Origin: Streptococcus gallinaceus
GTDB taxonomy: Bacteria; Bacillota; Bacilli; Lactobacillales; Streptococcaceae
Assembly: GCF_024170225.1 (NCBI RefSeq)
Contig: NZ_JALJXU010000004.1
Coordinates: 1-64,000 of the forward strand
Direction of reading: 5' to 3'
DNA: 64,000 bases
Shown: one piece after another, positions 10,120-18,372 of the stretch
How the letters are laid out: every line of letters starts with the position of its first letter
How positions within the stretch are numbered: the first letter of the stretch is position 1
The notes under the pieces: generated by a model
What the model was told of the DNA's origin: nothing
Databases searched by the model: none
Seen by the model: the letters and a program-made list of their open reading frames with translations, nothing else
Translations under genes and position numbers: made by a program

Positions 10120-11235
10120 TTATACGTTAAAGCGGAATTCCATGATGTCTCCATCTTGAACCACATACTCTTTTCCTTCTTCACGAAGGCGTCCTGCTTC
10201 TTTTACAGCTTTTTCAGACCCGTACTGCATCAAGTCATCATAACTCATGGTGACCGCACGGATAAAGCCGCGTTCAAAGTCAGAGTGAATGATTCCTGCT
10301 GCTTGTGGTGCTTTGATGCCGCGTTTAAAGGTCCATGCACGCACTTCTTTTTCACCAGCTGTAAAGTAAGTACCAAGGCCAAGCAAGTGATAGGCAGCAC
10401 GCGTCAATTTATCGACACCGGATTCTGTCAAACCAATCGCTTCCAAGAATTCTGCCTTATCTTCGTCATCCAACTCCGAAATTTCTTCCTCGGCACGCGC
10501 TGAGATAACAACAACTTCTGCATTTTCTGTCGCGGCAAAATCACGGATTTGCTGTACATAGTCAATACTATCTGGATCTGCTACCTTATCTTCATCGACA
10601 TTGGCCACATAAAGAACGGGTTTTGTTGTTAGAAGAAACAGACCTTTCACAACTGTTTGCTCTTCTGGAGTGAATTCTAATATCCGAGCTGATTTACCAT
10701 CTTCAAGAACTGGCTTGATTTTTTGAAGAACATTAAATTCAGCAAGCGAGTCTTTGTCTTTTTGAGTACGCGCCATTTTCTCAACACGCGCATACCGTTT
10801 ATTCACCGACTCCAAGTCTGCTAAAATCAATTCTAAATTGATGGTATCAATATCTGCCAACGGGTCAACAAATGCGTCTTCACGTCCTTGTTCACGCATG
10901 ACATTTTCATCGTCAAACGCACGAACCACATGGACAATCGCATCTACTTCACGAATGTTGGCCAAGAATTTATTTCCGAGTCCTTCACCTTTTGATGCTC
11001 CTTTGACGATACCTGCGATATCTGTAAACTCAAAAGTGGTTGGAACAGTTTTTTTAGGTGTGATTAGTTCGGTTAATTTTTGTAAACGTTCGTCAGGCAC
11101 TTCGACGATACCAACGTTTGGTTCAATGGTTGCAAAGGGATAGTTAGCAGCCTCTGCACCTGCCTTTGTAATTGCGTTAAATAGGGTTGATTTACCAACG
11201 TTTGGCAAACCGACGATACCTGCTGTTAAGGCCAT
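10120..11235 (-). CDS. ychF: Redox-regulated ATPase YchF (Obg-related)
   Basis: Ribosome-associated P-loop NTPase of the Obg family that prefers ATP. The 371-residue protein has the G1 loop GLPNVGKSTLF (residues 8-18), the DIAG G3 motif, a coiled-coil insert and a C-terminal TGS domain (last ~85 residues, including the AWTFKRG and HSDFERGFI segments). Length and start are standard. Flanked by terminators on both sides, it looks monocistronic. Confidence 0.97.
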   Translation of the reverse strand: MALTAGIVGLPNVGKSTLFNAITKAGAEAANYPFATIEPNVGIVEVPDERLQKLTELITPKKTVPTTFEFTDIAGIVKGASKGEGLGNKFLANIREVDAIVHVVRAFDDENVMREQGREDAFVDPLADIDTINLELILADLESVNKRYARVEKMARTQKDKDSLAEFNVLQKIKPVLEDGKSARILEFTPEEQTVVKGLFLLTTKPVLYVANVDEDKVADPDSIDYVQQIRDFAATENAEVVVISARAEEEISELDDEDKAEFLEAIGLTESGVDKLTRAAYHLLGLGTYFTAGEKEVRAWTFKRGIKAPQAAGIIHSDFERGFIRAVTMSYDDLMQYGSEKAVKEAGRLREEGKEYVVQDGDIMEFRFNV

Positions 11236-11284
11236 TCTTCTAGTCTCCGTTCAAAATATTCAATCATTACGATTATAGCAAAAA

Positions 11285-11315
11285 AATAGAAAAAAAGCTT
11301 GCTGAATAGCAAGCT
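11285..11315 (-). terminator. Terminator upstream of ychF, downstream of dgkB
   Basis: AGCTTGCT-attc-AGCAAGCT forms a perfect 8-bp stem on the minus strand and is followed by T7. It lies about 150 bp past the diacylglycerol kinase gene. I see no gene between 11316 and 11458; a weaker A/T-rich inverted repeat lies at 11401-11420. Confidence 0.75.
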
Positions 11316-11458
11316 AATTAAAATATGAACGATGAAAAATATTCCCAACTATTCATTGGCTGTTCAATATTTCTTCTACCTCACGTCTGATTTTTTCCCT
11401 AAAACTAACTCAGCTAGTTTGACCAGATTACCAAAATAACCTGAGGTTGCGTCTTATT

Positions 11459-12340
11459 TCAGAGATAAATTTTCCGTTTTTGGGCTTTTAATGTTAGCTC
11501 ACGGCTAGAGATGATTTCTCCATCAACCTCAACGATACTTTCTCTAGGTATCTTGATGTGAGCTGTTTCTAGCACCTCATGTTGGAGATAAGAAGACTGC
11601 TGATGTTGTTTAAAGACCAGTGTCAATAGGATAGCCAGTCGCTTCCAGAAGGTTTCTCCTTTTGCGTAAATCATGTGCAATTGAGAATCATAGACAGTCG
11701 CAGTCGGCCAAATCATAATCCCACCACCAAAATAAGTATTATTGGCAACTGAGAAAAAGTAAACATGATCCAACTCAAGTATTTCCTGATTATTTTTTTG
11801 AATCTTCACGCTAGCGACTGGATTTTTAAGCAAAGATAAAATAGCAATAAAAATATAAGTCAACTTGCCTAAATATAAGCGATTGAGGAGACGTTTTAAT
11901 GTTGAATGAGCCGCTTCATTGACCACCCAGGATGCAAATCCGAGGTCTAAGCTATTTAATAAAATTCCCTCTTCAGCTGCAAAAATCGTAATTTCTCGCG
12001 TATTTCCTGCTTCTATATTGGCAATAGTGGCTGCTAAATCTGGTAACTGCAAGGCACGCGCAAAATCATTTCCTGACCCAACTGGGTAATAGGAAAAAGG
12101 AATGTTCTGAGGAAGATGGTAGAGAACTTTTGAAAGAGTCCCATCACCACCAATCACCAGAAAAGTATCTCCTTCTTGCCAAGTCTGCAAAGCCAATTGA
12201 ACTTGATTTTTTTCATCATTGGGACAAGTTGTAAAGAAAATTTTCTTTTCGAGATGAGGATAGTTGACTTGAATTTCTTCCACAATGTCAACAGCTAGCT
12301 GCGCTCCTGCATGTGGATTTGCAATAATATAGACTGTCAT
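11459..12340 (-). CDS. Diacylglycerol/lipid kinase family protein (DgkB/YegS type)
   Basis: DAGK-catalytic-domain lipid kinase, probably phosphorylating diacylglycerol released during lipoteichoic acid synthesis. The 293-residue product starts MTVYIIANPHAG and has the nucleotide-binding loops VIGGDGTLSKVL and GSGNDFARAL. A longer frame could start at a TTG at 12373, but that codon lies inside a terminator hairpin; the ATG at 12340 lies 10 nt past a TATAAT box, so I chose it. No Shine-Dalgarno is visible. The exact lipid substrate is inferred from the family. Confidence 0.85.
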   Translation of the reverse strand: MTVYIIANPHAGAQLAVDIVEEIQVNYPHLEKKIFFTTCPNDEKNQVQLALQTWQEGDTFLVIGGDGTLSKVLYHLPQNIPFSYYPVGSGNDFARALQLPDLAATIANIEAGNTREITIFAAEEGILLNSLDLGFASWVVNEAAHSTLKRLLNRLYLGKLTYIFIAILSLLKNPVASVKIQKNNQEILELDHVYFFSVANNTYFGGGIMIWPTATVYDSQLHMIYAKGETFWKRLAILLTLVFKQHQQSSYLQHEVLETAHIKIPRESIVEVDGEIISSRELTLKAQKRKIYL

Positions 12341-12349
12341 AATGGGGTT

Positions 12350-12355
12350 ATTATA
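12350..12355 (-). promoter_or_regulatory. -10 box giving a near-leaderless dgkB-like transcript
   Basis: TATAAT on the minus strand ends so that the start point would be about 12343, only 3 nt before the ATG at 12340. It lies immediately downstream of the T-run of the preceding terminator. The -35 region is weak. Confidence 0.5.
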
Positions 12356-12384
12356 ACAAAAAAAGACTTCCAACGGAAATCTTT
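12356..12384 (-). terminator. Terminator after the DUF951 gene
   Basis: AAAGATTTCC-gtt-GGAAGTCTTT forms a 10-bp stem with one wobble pair on the minus strand, followed by a T-run. It separates the DUF951 gene from the lipid kinase gene. Confidence 0.7.
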
Positions 12385-12396
12385 CTAATTTATGTT

Positions 12397-12609
12397 TTAT
12401 TTTGAATTAACATCATCCTTCAATACTTTTTTCAAGCGTTTTTCAAAATCATGCCGACTCATCATGACCAAGTGATCACAGTTGGTACAGCGAATCTTGA
12501 TATCTGCTCCCAAGCGTTTCACTTCCCACTCATTGGCTTTTTTCCCAGTAGACTTTATCGTACAAGCATGAGGCTTTTTCATCTCTACAAGACTTCCTAG
12601 TTGATACAT
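12397..12609 (-). CDS. DUF951 family protein
   Basis: A 70-residue conserved protein (MYQLGSLVEMKKPHAC...) with a CTIKSTGKKANEWEV segment and paired cysteines (IRCTNCDH) that resemble half of a zinc-ribbon. DUF951 is found in almost all streptococci directly after dnaN. It has a strong GGAGGAAG ribosome site. No function is established that I know of; a nucleic-acid-binding role is only a guess from its size, charge and cysteine pattern. Confidence 0.9.
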   Translation of the reverse strand: MYQLGSLVEMKKPHACTIKSTGKKANEWEVKRLGADIKIRCTNCDHLVMMSRHDFEKRLKKVLKDDVNSK

Positions 12610-12647
12610 GATTTCTTCCTCCTACCTAACTGATTATAACAAAAAGA

Positions 12648-12792
12648 GAGTGGGACAAAAATTGTGATTTCATAGAAATCAATTTTGTCGTCCCACCTCC
12701 GCACAGTTGACTAGATTAGTCGAAACTCCTTGTGTAACAAGGGAGAAGAACCTTCAGTCAACCACTACGCTAAAATAATAAAATTTTGTCCT
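12648..12792. repeat. MITE-like intergenic repeat between dnaN and DUF951
   Basis: About 145 bp starting AGTGGGACAAAAATTG and ending AAAATTTTGTCC, so the two ends are inverted copies. Inside, GTGGGAC...GAAATC and GATTTC...GTCCCAC make a second imperfect inverted repeat (12651-12697), and GTTGACT / AGTCAAC arms flank the middle. Streptococcal genomes carry dispersed intergenic elements beginning with this gagtgggacaaaa motif. No reading frame of note is present. Confidence 0.6.
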
Positions 12793-12804
12793 AAGTTCCT
12801 ATTC

Positions 12805-13941
12805 TTAGTTCGTACGAACTGGTGTGATCAATTGCACTAAGTCATTTGTCTCATTATTTGGTACCAAAGTAAATGGACGTACAGGCGAGATAAAGCTGAC
12901 TTTAACTTGGTCGCTATCAATAGCTTTCAATGCTTCAATCAGATAAGTTGGGTTAAAGCTAATGACCAAATCATCTCCTACAACTTCTAAGGTATCTAAT
13001 TCTTCATTAACACGTCCCACTTCTGGTGAATTTACGTGAGCCGATACCAGCTGATTGACGATTTCTAATTTTACAGTTCCATTTTGTGTTGCATTTGACA
13101 AAAGACGAGCACGTTCCATCGCTTGTCGCAGGTTAGCTGTATCAAAAATAGCAATCGTATTAAATTCTTTTGGAATCAAGCGGTCTGTATCAGGATAGCT
13201 TCCTTCTAGCAAACGTGTGTAGAAGCTAATATGCTCGCTACGGAATAACATTTGGTTATTTGAGAAGAATACTTCTACGGTTTCAATATCGTCTGTAAAA
13301 ACAGCTGCAAATTCGCGTAGAGAGCGACTTGGGATTACAACATCAAAATTGTCACCGGCTTTTTCCAAAGTTAGTTTACGTTGGCTCATACGGTGAGAAT
13401 CTGTCGCTACTGTTTTAAGAGCTGTATTTTCTGTCAAGACAAAATGCACACCTGTTAAGATAGGACGACTTTCTTGCGTTGAGGCTGCAAAGGCTGTTTC
13501 ATTGATTGTTTGTTTCAACACTTTTGTTTCCAATACCAATGGACTAGAAGTTGGAACTTCTTGCAAACGTGGATATTGCTCTGCTTCTTTTCCTTTTAGG
13601 GTGATCTCTGATTTACCACTTGTCAAAACGACTTGCTTTTGCTCAATTTCTTTAAAATCAAGAACGAGGTCTGGGAGACTGGATACGACATTGATGAAGA
13701 AGCCAGCTTCTAACAGAATAGAACCTGTTGTCGAAATCAAGAGACCTGCATTTTCATCCTGAACAGAAATGAAGTTTTCAATTGAAATTTGACCATTAGA
13801 CCCTGTCAATGTAATTCCTTCTTTATGAACATCAATTTTTACAGTTGATAAAACAGGAATAGCATTTTTATGACTGATAGCTCTTTTGGTAATATTTAAA
13901 GCCTGTAGAAAAATAGTTTTGTTAATTGAAAATTGAATCAT
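12805..13941 (-). CDS. dnaN: DNA polymerase III beta sliding clamp
   Basis: Ring-shaped processivity clamp for replicative polymerase. The 378-residue protein has the three repeated clamp domains, with recognisable family segments near SRPILTGVHF and the C-terminal LITPVRTN that forms part of the partner-binding pocket. It follows dnaA across an intergenic gap holding DnaA boxes and the probable unwinding element. The start ATG follows AAGGAGAATTC. Confidence 0.98.
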   Translation of the reverse strand: MIQFSINKTIFLQALNITKRAISHKNAIPVLSTVKIDVHKEGITLTGSNGQISIENFISVQDENAGLLISTTGSILLEAGFFINVVSSLPDLVLDFKEIEQKQVVLTSGKSEITLKGKEAEQYPRLQEVPTSSPLVLETKVLKQTINETAFAASTQESRPILTGVHFVLTENTALKTVATDSHRMSQRKLTLEKAGDNFDVVIPSRSLREFAAVFTDDIETVEVFFSNNQMLFRSEHISFYTRLLEGSYPDTDRLIPKEFNTIAIFDTANLRQAMERARLLSNATQNGTVKLEIVNQLVSAHVNSPEVGRVNEELDTLEVVGDDLVISFNPTYLIEALKAIDSDQVKVSFISPVRPFTLVPNNETNDLVQLITPVRTN

Positions 13942-13970
13942 GAATTCTCCTTTATTTATGGTTGTTAAGG

Positions 13971-14092
13971 TTAATAGTAATAGTAGTGTCTGTGAAATCT
14001 GTGGAAAAGTGTACTAAGCCCACTAATAGCAAGAAAAATGACTTGTTCACAACTTGTGGAAAAGTCGCTCTATTTTTCAAGAATTATCCACA
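13971..14092. other. oriC: Replication origin: DnaA boxes and DnaA-trio-like element (oriC, dnaA-dnaN part)
   Basis: Between dnaA and dnaN lie a perfect DnaA box TTATCCACA (14084-14092), two one-mismatch boxes TGTGGAAAA (14000-14008 and 14055-14063) and a weaker TTGTTCACA (14043-14051). Next to the box at 14000, reading toward dnaN on the minus strand, is CTACTATTACTATTAA (13971-13986), which matches the spaced trinucleotide pattern of Bacillus DnaA-trios where DnaA opens the duplex. This makes the dnaA-dnaN gap the likely unwinding site. Confidence 0.8.
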
Positions 14093-14093
14093 A

Positions 14094-15470
14094 CTACCGA
14101 ATCTTGTTCCGAATGGTGCTAATTTCAATCTCTAGATTTTCATCATCAAGCAACATTGTTTTTATCTTATTGTAAGCATGCATCACCGTTGTATGGTCTC
14201 GATTACCAAATTCTTTCCCGATTTTTGGAAGCGAGTTATCGGTCATTTCACGCGCTAGATACATGGCGACCTGACGGGCATGAACGATGTTTGCAACACG
14301 TTTAGCACCTTTTAATTCCTTGACGCTAATTCCGTAGAAATTTCCGACTTCTGCCTGAATTTTGTCAATAGGGATGACCATATTTTGAGGGCTAGTTTGT
14401 TTTCGTGAACGAATGGCCTCTGCTGCTACATCAACTGTAATCGTTGTTAATTGTCGCAGCGTTGCGATGAGATGGATATCTTTTAGAGCTCCTTCAAGGT
14501 CACGGACATTGGAGTCAAATTGACCAGCTAGATAGGCTAAAGTATCGTCGGCAAAGGTGTAGGGATAATCTTCACATTTATTACGCAAGATAGCAATTCG
14601 AGTTTCAAAATCTGGCGGTGTAATCTCACTCGTTAAGCCCCACTTAAAGCGCGTGACAAGGCGTTCTTCCAGATTTTCTAGGTGATCAGGATTGCGGTCA
14701 CTCGTCAGAACAATTTGCTTACTCTTATCGTGCAAGGCATTAAAGGTATTGAAAAATTCTTCCTGTGTCGTCGCCTTGTTACTGAGAGACTGAATATCAT
14801 CAATCAGCAATAAATCTAGGTTACGATAGGTATTCTTGAAAGCCTCCATTTTATTGAGGCGAAGATGCTCCAAGAAATCATTGATAAATGTTTCAGAAGC
14901 CACATACTTAATGCGAGCATTCGGATTATTTTGTAAAACCTTATTTCCGATAGCATTGAGCAAGTGCGTTTTTCCAAGCCCGGGTCCTCCAAAGATAAAG
15001 AGAGGATTATAAAGTTCCCCAAGATTATCTGAAACAGCTAATGCTGCAGCTTTTGCCCATTGATTGTTATCACCTTGCACAAAATTTTCAAATTGATATT
15101 GTGGTTTGATATCAGAATGAACGGGTTGAACAATCGGCTGGTTATTTTGCTGCTCAGGGAGGATGACTTGGACGACAGGCGTTGCTACTGGTTGGCTTTC
15201 CAGCTGACTGTCGTTTGGTAGTTCAAAGACATACTGGACTTCTAGAGGTGCATTGTATACTTCAAAACCAGCTGTTAGGAGAATATCATTGAGATTTTTC
15301 TCCCAAAAATATTGCTTCACCGAGCTATCTAAAAAGATAGTTGCTGTTGAGCCACTAATTTGAACCAATCGTGCTTCTGAAATGTAAAAATCATATGCTG
15401 CTTGATTGAGATTCAAATGTTCTTTGGCTAATTGGATAATTCGCTCCCAAAATAATTGTTCAGGATTCAT
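14094..15470 (-). CDS. dnaA: Chromosomal replication initiator DnaA
   Basis: AAA+ initiator that binds DnaA boxes and opens oriC. The 458-residue protein has the N-terminal oligomerisation domain, a glutamine/proline-rich linker (about residues 90-125), Walker [12 protein letters not shown] (about 160), Walker B LLLIDDIQ, and the domain IV helix-turn-helix signature [13 protein letters not shown] near the C-terminus. DnaA boxes occur on both sides of the gene, consistent with autoregulation. Confidence 0.99.
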   Translation of the reverse strand: MNPEQLFWERIIQLAKEHLNLNQAAYDFYISEARLVQISGSTATIFLDSSVKQYFWEKNLNDILLTAGFEVYNAPLEVQYVFELPNDSQLESQPVATPVVQVILPEQQNNQPIVQPVHSDIKPQYQFENFVQGDNNQWAKAAALAVSDNLGELYNPLFIFGGPGLGKTHLLNAIGNKVLQNNPNARIKYVASETFINDFLEHLRLNKMEAFKNTYRNLDLLLIDDIQSLSNKATTQEEFFNTFNALHDKSKQIVLTSDRNPDHLENLEERLVTRFKWGLTSEITPPDFETRIAILRNKCEDYPYTFADDTLAYLAGQFDSNVRDLEGALKDIHLIATLRQLTTITVDVAAEAIRSRKQTSPQNMVIPIDKIQAEVGNFYGISVKELKGAKRVANIVHARQVAMYLAREMTDNSLPKIGKEFGNRDHTTVMHAYNKIKTMLLDDENLEIEISTIRNKIR

Positions 15471-15527
15471 ACTTGCCCCCCTTTCTTTTCATTTTTGGTT
15501 CTTCTAGTTTATCACAAAATCAAAAAG

Positions 15528-15670
15528 TTTTCCACAAGATAAAAAGTTTTTCACACTGTTTATAAAAGTTTTCCACAGAATGTGAATAAACAAAGAAAAA
15601 GCCAGTATGATTGGCTTTTTCGGGCTGATTTATTGTGTATAAAACTGTTTATACGGATTTTTTCTCCACA
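15528..15670. other. DnaA-box cluster upstream of dnaA (oriC, parB-dnaA part)
   Basis: The gap before dnaA holds TTTTCCACA at 15528-15536 and 15569-15577, TTTTTCACA at 15547-15555, TGTGTATAA at 15634-15642 and TTCTCCACA at 15662-15670. These match the DnaA consensus TTATCCACA with one or two changes. In Bacillus the equivalent incA/incB boxes regulate dnaA and contribute to origin function. Confidence 0.7.
15592..15620 (-). terminator. Terminator after parB
   Basis: AAAAAGCCA...TGGCTTTTT forms a 9-bp stem with a 7-nt loop and T-runs on both strands. It lies in the middle of the DnaA-box cluster and separates parB from dnaA. Confidence 0.75.
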
Positions 15671-15673
15671 GGC

Positions 15674-16432
15674 TTATTTTAAGCTTTGGATAATTCTTTC
15701 CAATTCTTCACTAGTTGAAAAGGAAATAGTCAGACTTCCCTGTCCGTTTTTTTGCTGTTTGATTTTTACAGCTGTACCTAGTTTTTTTCTAAGTTCTTTT
15801 TCCTCTTCCTGAATGAAGAGATTTTGTTTTGCAACTTTTTTTTGTTTTTTTTCAGCCAAGAGCTGCTCTAATTTTCTAACACTGATATCGGAGGCAGTTA
15901 GCTTGTCTAGCCACTCAAGTTGGCTTTTTTCATCAAGAGGAATGAGCAAGCGAGCATGCCCTTGGGATAGCTTCCCATTCTCTACTGCATCAATCAATGC
16001 CTGAGAAAGATTAAGCAGGCGGAGTATATTTGTGATGTAAGGCCGTGATTTTCCCATGATTTGAGCAATTTCATCATGGGTGAGCCCTTTTTGGAGGAGT
16101 TTTTGATAAGAACGAGCTTCTTCAATGGGATTGAGATCAGCTCGCTGCAAGTTTTCGATAATGGACTGATAAAGCATATCCGTATCTGACAATTCTTTGA
16201 CAACTGCTGGAATGGTTTCAATTCCTGCTAGTTTGCTAGCTCGCCATCGTCGTTCTCCAGCTAGAAGCTCATAGCCAAAAATAGCTGATTTTCGAACGAT
16301 GATGGGTTGAATGAGTCCATTTTCTCGGATAGATTGAGCTAGTTCAGCTAGTTTTTCATCATCAAAATGCAATCTGGGCTGATAAGGATTTGGTGTAATA
16401 TCAGTTAATGAGAGGTATTCAAGTGCTTCCAT
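15674..16432 (-). CDS. parB: Chromosome-partitioning protein ParB
   Basis: CTP-dependent DNA clamp that loads at parS and recruits SMC. The 252-residue protein has the ParB CTPase motif GERRWRASKL (about residue 60), a helix-turn-helix (LTHDEIAQIMGKSRPYITN, about 115-133) that reads parS, and a C-terminal dimerisation region. Streptococci lack ParA/Soj next to ParB, and none is seen here. Matching parS-like sites occur at 18345, 24904, 33614, 55837 and 63778. Confidence 0.97.
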   Translation of the reverse strand: MEALEYLSLTDITPNPYQPRLHFDDEKLAELAQSIRENGLIQPIIVRKSAIFGYELLAGERRWRASKLAGIETIPAVVKELSDTDMLYQSIIENLQRADLNPIEEARSYQKLLQKGLTHDEIAQIMGKSRPYITNILRLLNLSQALIDAVENGKLSQGHARLLIPLDEKSQLEWLDKLTASDISVRKLEQLLAEKKQKKVAKQNLFIQEEEKELRKKLGTAVKIKQQKNGQGSLTISFSTSEELERIIQSLK

Positions 16433-16445
16433 AAGGCTTATTCTA

Positions 16446-16485
16446 GCAAAAAAAATGTAACTTTACAATATTGTAAAGTTACATT
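16446..16485 (-). terminator. Perfect 32-bp palindrome terminator between htrA and parB
   Basis: Bases 16454-16485 are a perfect palindrome (AATGTAACTTTACAAT and its complement) followed on the minus strand by T8. It should fold to a 14-16 bp stem and end the htrA transcript before parB. Confidence 0.8.
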
Positions 16486-16499
16486 GACAATATTGACAG

Positions 16500-17684
16500 C
16501 TAATTTGAAGAAAGTTCTTCAGTAGATTTTGTCAAGTTAATCTTGACAGTTGCTTCTTTTCCATTGCGTACATAGGTGATGGTGATGGTATCTCCAATTG
16601 CATGCTTGTAAAGAGCACTCTGAAGGTCACTAGTTGTCGAGATAGCAGTGTCATTGATTTTGGTAATGACGTCGTATTTTTCCAGTTTTCCATCAGCTGG
16701 AAGTCCTGATTGAGTTGAAATGACGAGAACACCTGATTTGACTTTGCTGTCTGACAAACCAGCAGTTTGCATCTGACTTGTAGATAGATCCGTTACATTT
16801 GCCATTTTAATTCCAAGTGCTGGGCGAGTAACTTTCCCGTTCTTTTCTAGTTGGTTGATGATTTGAACGGCATCATTTGCGGGGATTGCAAATCCCATTC
16901 CTTCGACAGAGACGCTAGAGCTAGATGTAGTAATTTTACTTGATGTGATACCGATGACTTGACCTTCAATATTGATCAGAGGGCCGCCAGAATTCCCTGG
17001 GTTGATAGCTGTATCGGTTTGGATAGCATTGGTTGAGATAGGTTGGCCATCTTCAGATTTTGAAGTGACGGTGCGGCTGAGACTGGAGACAATTCCTTGT
17101 GTAACAGAATTTGCATAAGTTGTACCAAGAGGGCTACCGATTGCAATAGCTGTTTCCCCTACATTGATAGAGTCGGAATCAGCAAATTTTGCCACAGTAG
17201 AAACCTTGTCGGCCGCAACTTTAATAACAGCGATATCAGAATATGTATCAGCTCCAACCAGTTCGCCACTAATTTTTTCACCAGAGGCAAGTTGGATATC
17301 AATTTTTTGTGCGTTTGCAATGACGTGATTATTGGTTACGATATAAGCGTATTTACCGTCTTTTTTATAAATCACACCGGATCCTTCACTAGCGACAGAA
17401 AGCTCATCAGAAGCTTCATTATTTGTCCCGAAAATCGACTCAGTATTGTTCTTATTAGCTTGGTAATTGATGACTGAGACAACTGCATCTTGTACTGTTT
17501 TTACAGCTTTTGTCACAGACGTCTGATTGTCATAGGTTACATTGCTAACTGAGGTAGATTTACTTGTGGTCGCAGTGCTAGTATTGGTAGTGGCTGGCTG
17601 CAAGAGAGGATAAACCAGCATTCCTGCAAGTCCTCCTAGAAAACCGACGACAAAAATAATAGCAAGTTTTATGTATTTTTTCAT
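16500..17684 (-). CDS. htrA: Surface serine protease HtrA/DegP
   Basis: Trypsin-like quality-control protease at the membrane surface, important in streptococcal stress tolerance, competence-peptide turnover and virulence. The 394-residue protein has an N-terminal membrane anchor (about residues 7-27), a serine/threonine-rich linker, the catalytic triad in NNHVI (His), TYSDIAVIKV (Asp) and NPGNSGGPL (Ser), and one C-terminal PDZ domain. The htrA-parB pair next to oriC is typical of streptococci. Its upstream gap holds the third DnaA-box group, shared with rlmH. Confidence 0.97.
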   Translation of the reverse strand: MKKYIKLAIIFVVGFLGGLAGMLVYPLLQPATTNTSTATTSKSTSVSNVTYDNQTSVTKAVKTVQDAVVSVINYQANKNNTESIFGTNNEASDELSVASEGSGVIYKKDGKYAYIVTNNHVIANAQKIDIQLASGEKISGELVGADTYSDIAVIKVAADKVSTVAKFADSDSINVGETAIAIGSPLGTTYANSVTQGIVSSLSRTVTSKSEDGQPISTNAIQTDTAINPGNSGGPLINIEGQVIGITSSKITTSSSSVSVEGMGFAIPANDAVQIINQLEKNGKVTRPALGIKMANVTDLSTSQMQTAGLSDSKVKSGVLVISTQSGLPADGKLEKYDVITKINDTAISTTSDLQSALYKHAIGDTITITYVRNGKEATVKINLTKSTEELSSN

Positions 17685-17755
17685 GGAAATCCTCCTTATT
17701 ACTTACCTGTATCTTAATTCTATTTTCTTAATTATAACTTAAATCTTTCAAAAAT

Positions 17756-17852
17756 CAATCCACAACCTGTGGATAACTTTTGTGGATATGTGAATAATCT
17801 GCTGATTTATCCCCTATTTATCAGAATCTATTTTAAAACTTCCTGTGGATAT
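17756..17852. other. DnaA-box cluster between htrA and rlmH
   Basis: The divergent gap holds a perfect box TGTGGATAA (17768-17776), one-mismatch boxes TGTGGATAT (17781-17789 and 17844-17852) and TGTGAATAA (17789-17797), and CAATCCACA (17756-17764), which pairs with the perfect box as a near palindrome. The last copy abuts the rlmH -10 region, so DnaA could affect rlmH transcription as well as origin structure. Confidence 0.7.
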
Positions 17853-17854
17853 GT

Positions 17855-17860
17855 TACAAT
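17855..17860 (+). promoter_or_regulatory. Extended -10 box for a leaderless rlmH transcript
   Basis: TGT-TACAAT is placed so that transcription would begin at 17867, the A of the rlmH ATG. No Shine-Dalgarno sequence precedes the gene. Confidence 0.55.
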
Positions 17861-17866
17861 GTATTC

Positions 17867-18346
17867 ATGAAAATAAAAGTCATCACCGTTGGAAAATTAA
17901 AAGAAAAATATCTCAAGGATGGTATTGCTGAATATAGCAAGCGGCTGTCTCGTTTTACCAAATTAGAATTGATTGAGCTAGTGGACGAAAAAACGCCGGA
18001 TAAAGCTAGCCAAGCTGAAAATGAGCAAATTCTTGAGAAGGAAGCGCAACGTATCATGGGAAAAATTGCGGACCGTGATTATGTCATTGCCTTAGCAATT
18101 GAAGGAGAGCAGTTTCCGTCAGAAAAATTCAGCCAAATCTTGTCGGATATTACCGTCAGAGGTTTTTCAGACATTACATTTGTCATTGGAGGAAGTTTGG
18201 GATTAGCTCCGATTGTCAAAAAACGGGCTAATCTTTTGATGAGTTTTGGAAAGTTGACCCTGCCCCATCAGCTAATGAAATTAGTCTTAGTTGAGCAAAT
18301 TTATCGAGCTTTCATGATTCAACAGGGAAGTCCTTATCATAAGTAG
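17867..18346 (+). CDS. rlmH: 23S rRNA pseudouridine(1915) N3-methyltransferase RlmH
   Basis: SPOUT-class methyltransferase that modifies pseudouridine 1915 in helix 69 of 23S rRNA using SAM. The 159-residue protein has the trefoil-knot SAM-binding segment [11 protein letters not shown] and the C-terminal [25 protein letters not shown] signature. Length is standard. It is the first plus-strand gene right of the origin, so the leading strand switches here. A parS-like site starts at its stop codon. Confidence 0.97.
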   Translation: MKIKVITVGKLKEKYLKDGIAEYSKRLSRFTKLELIELVDEKTPDKASQAENEQILEKEAQRIMGKIADRDYVIALAIEGEQFPSEKFSQILSDITVRGFSDITFVIGGSLGLAPIVKKRANLLMSFGKLTLPHQLMKLVLVEQIYRAFMIQQGSPYHK

Positions 18347-18360
18347 TTTCACGTGAAACG
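18345..18360. other. parS: parS-like ParB-binding site 1
   Basis: AGTTTCACGTGAAACG matches the 16-bp consensus TGTTTCACGTGAAACA at 14 positions, with a perfect 14-bp palindromic core. It lies at the rlmH stop codon, about 4 kb from the unwinding element. Confidence 0.85.
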
Positions 18361-18372
18361 AGAAAAGTAGAG

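Noticed and set aside
16454..16485. The 32-bp palindrome between htrA and parB as an operator or origin element
   Set aside because: The T8 tract directly after it on the htrA strand makes a terminator the simplest reading.
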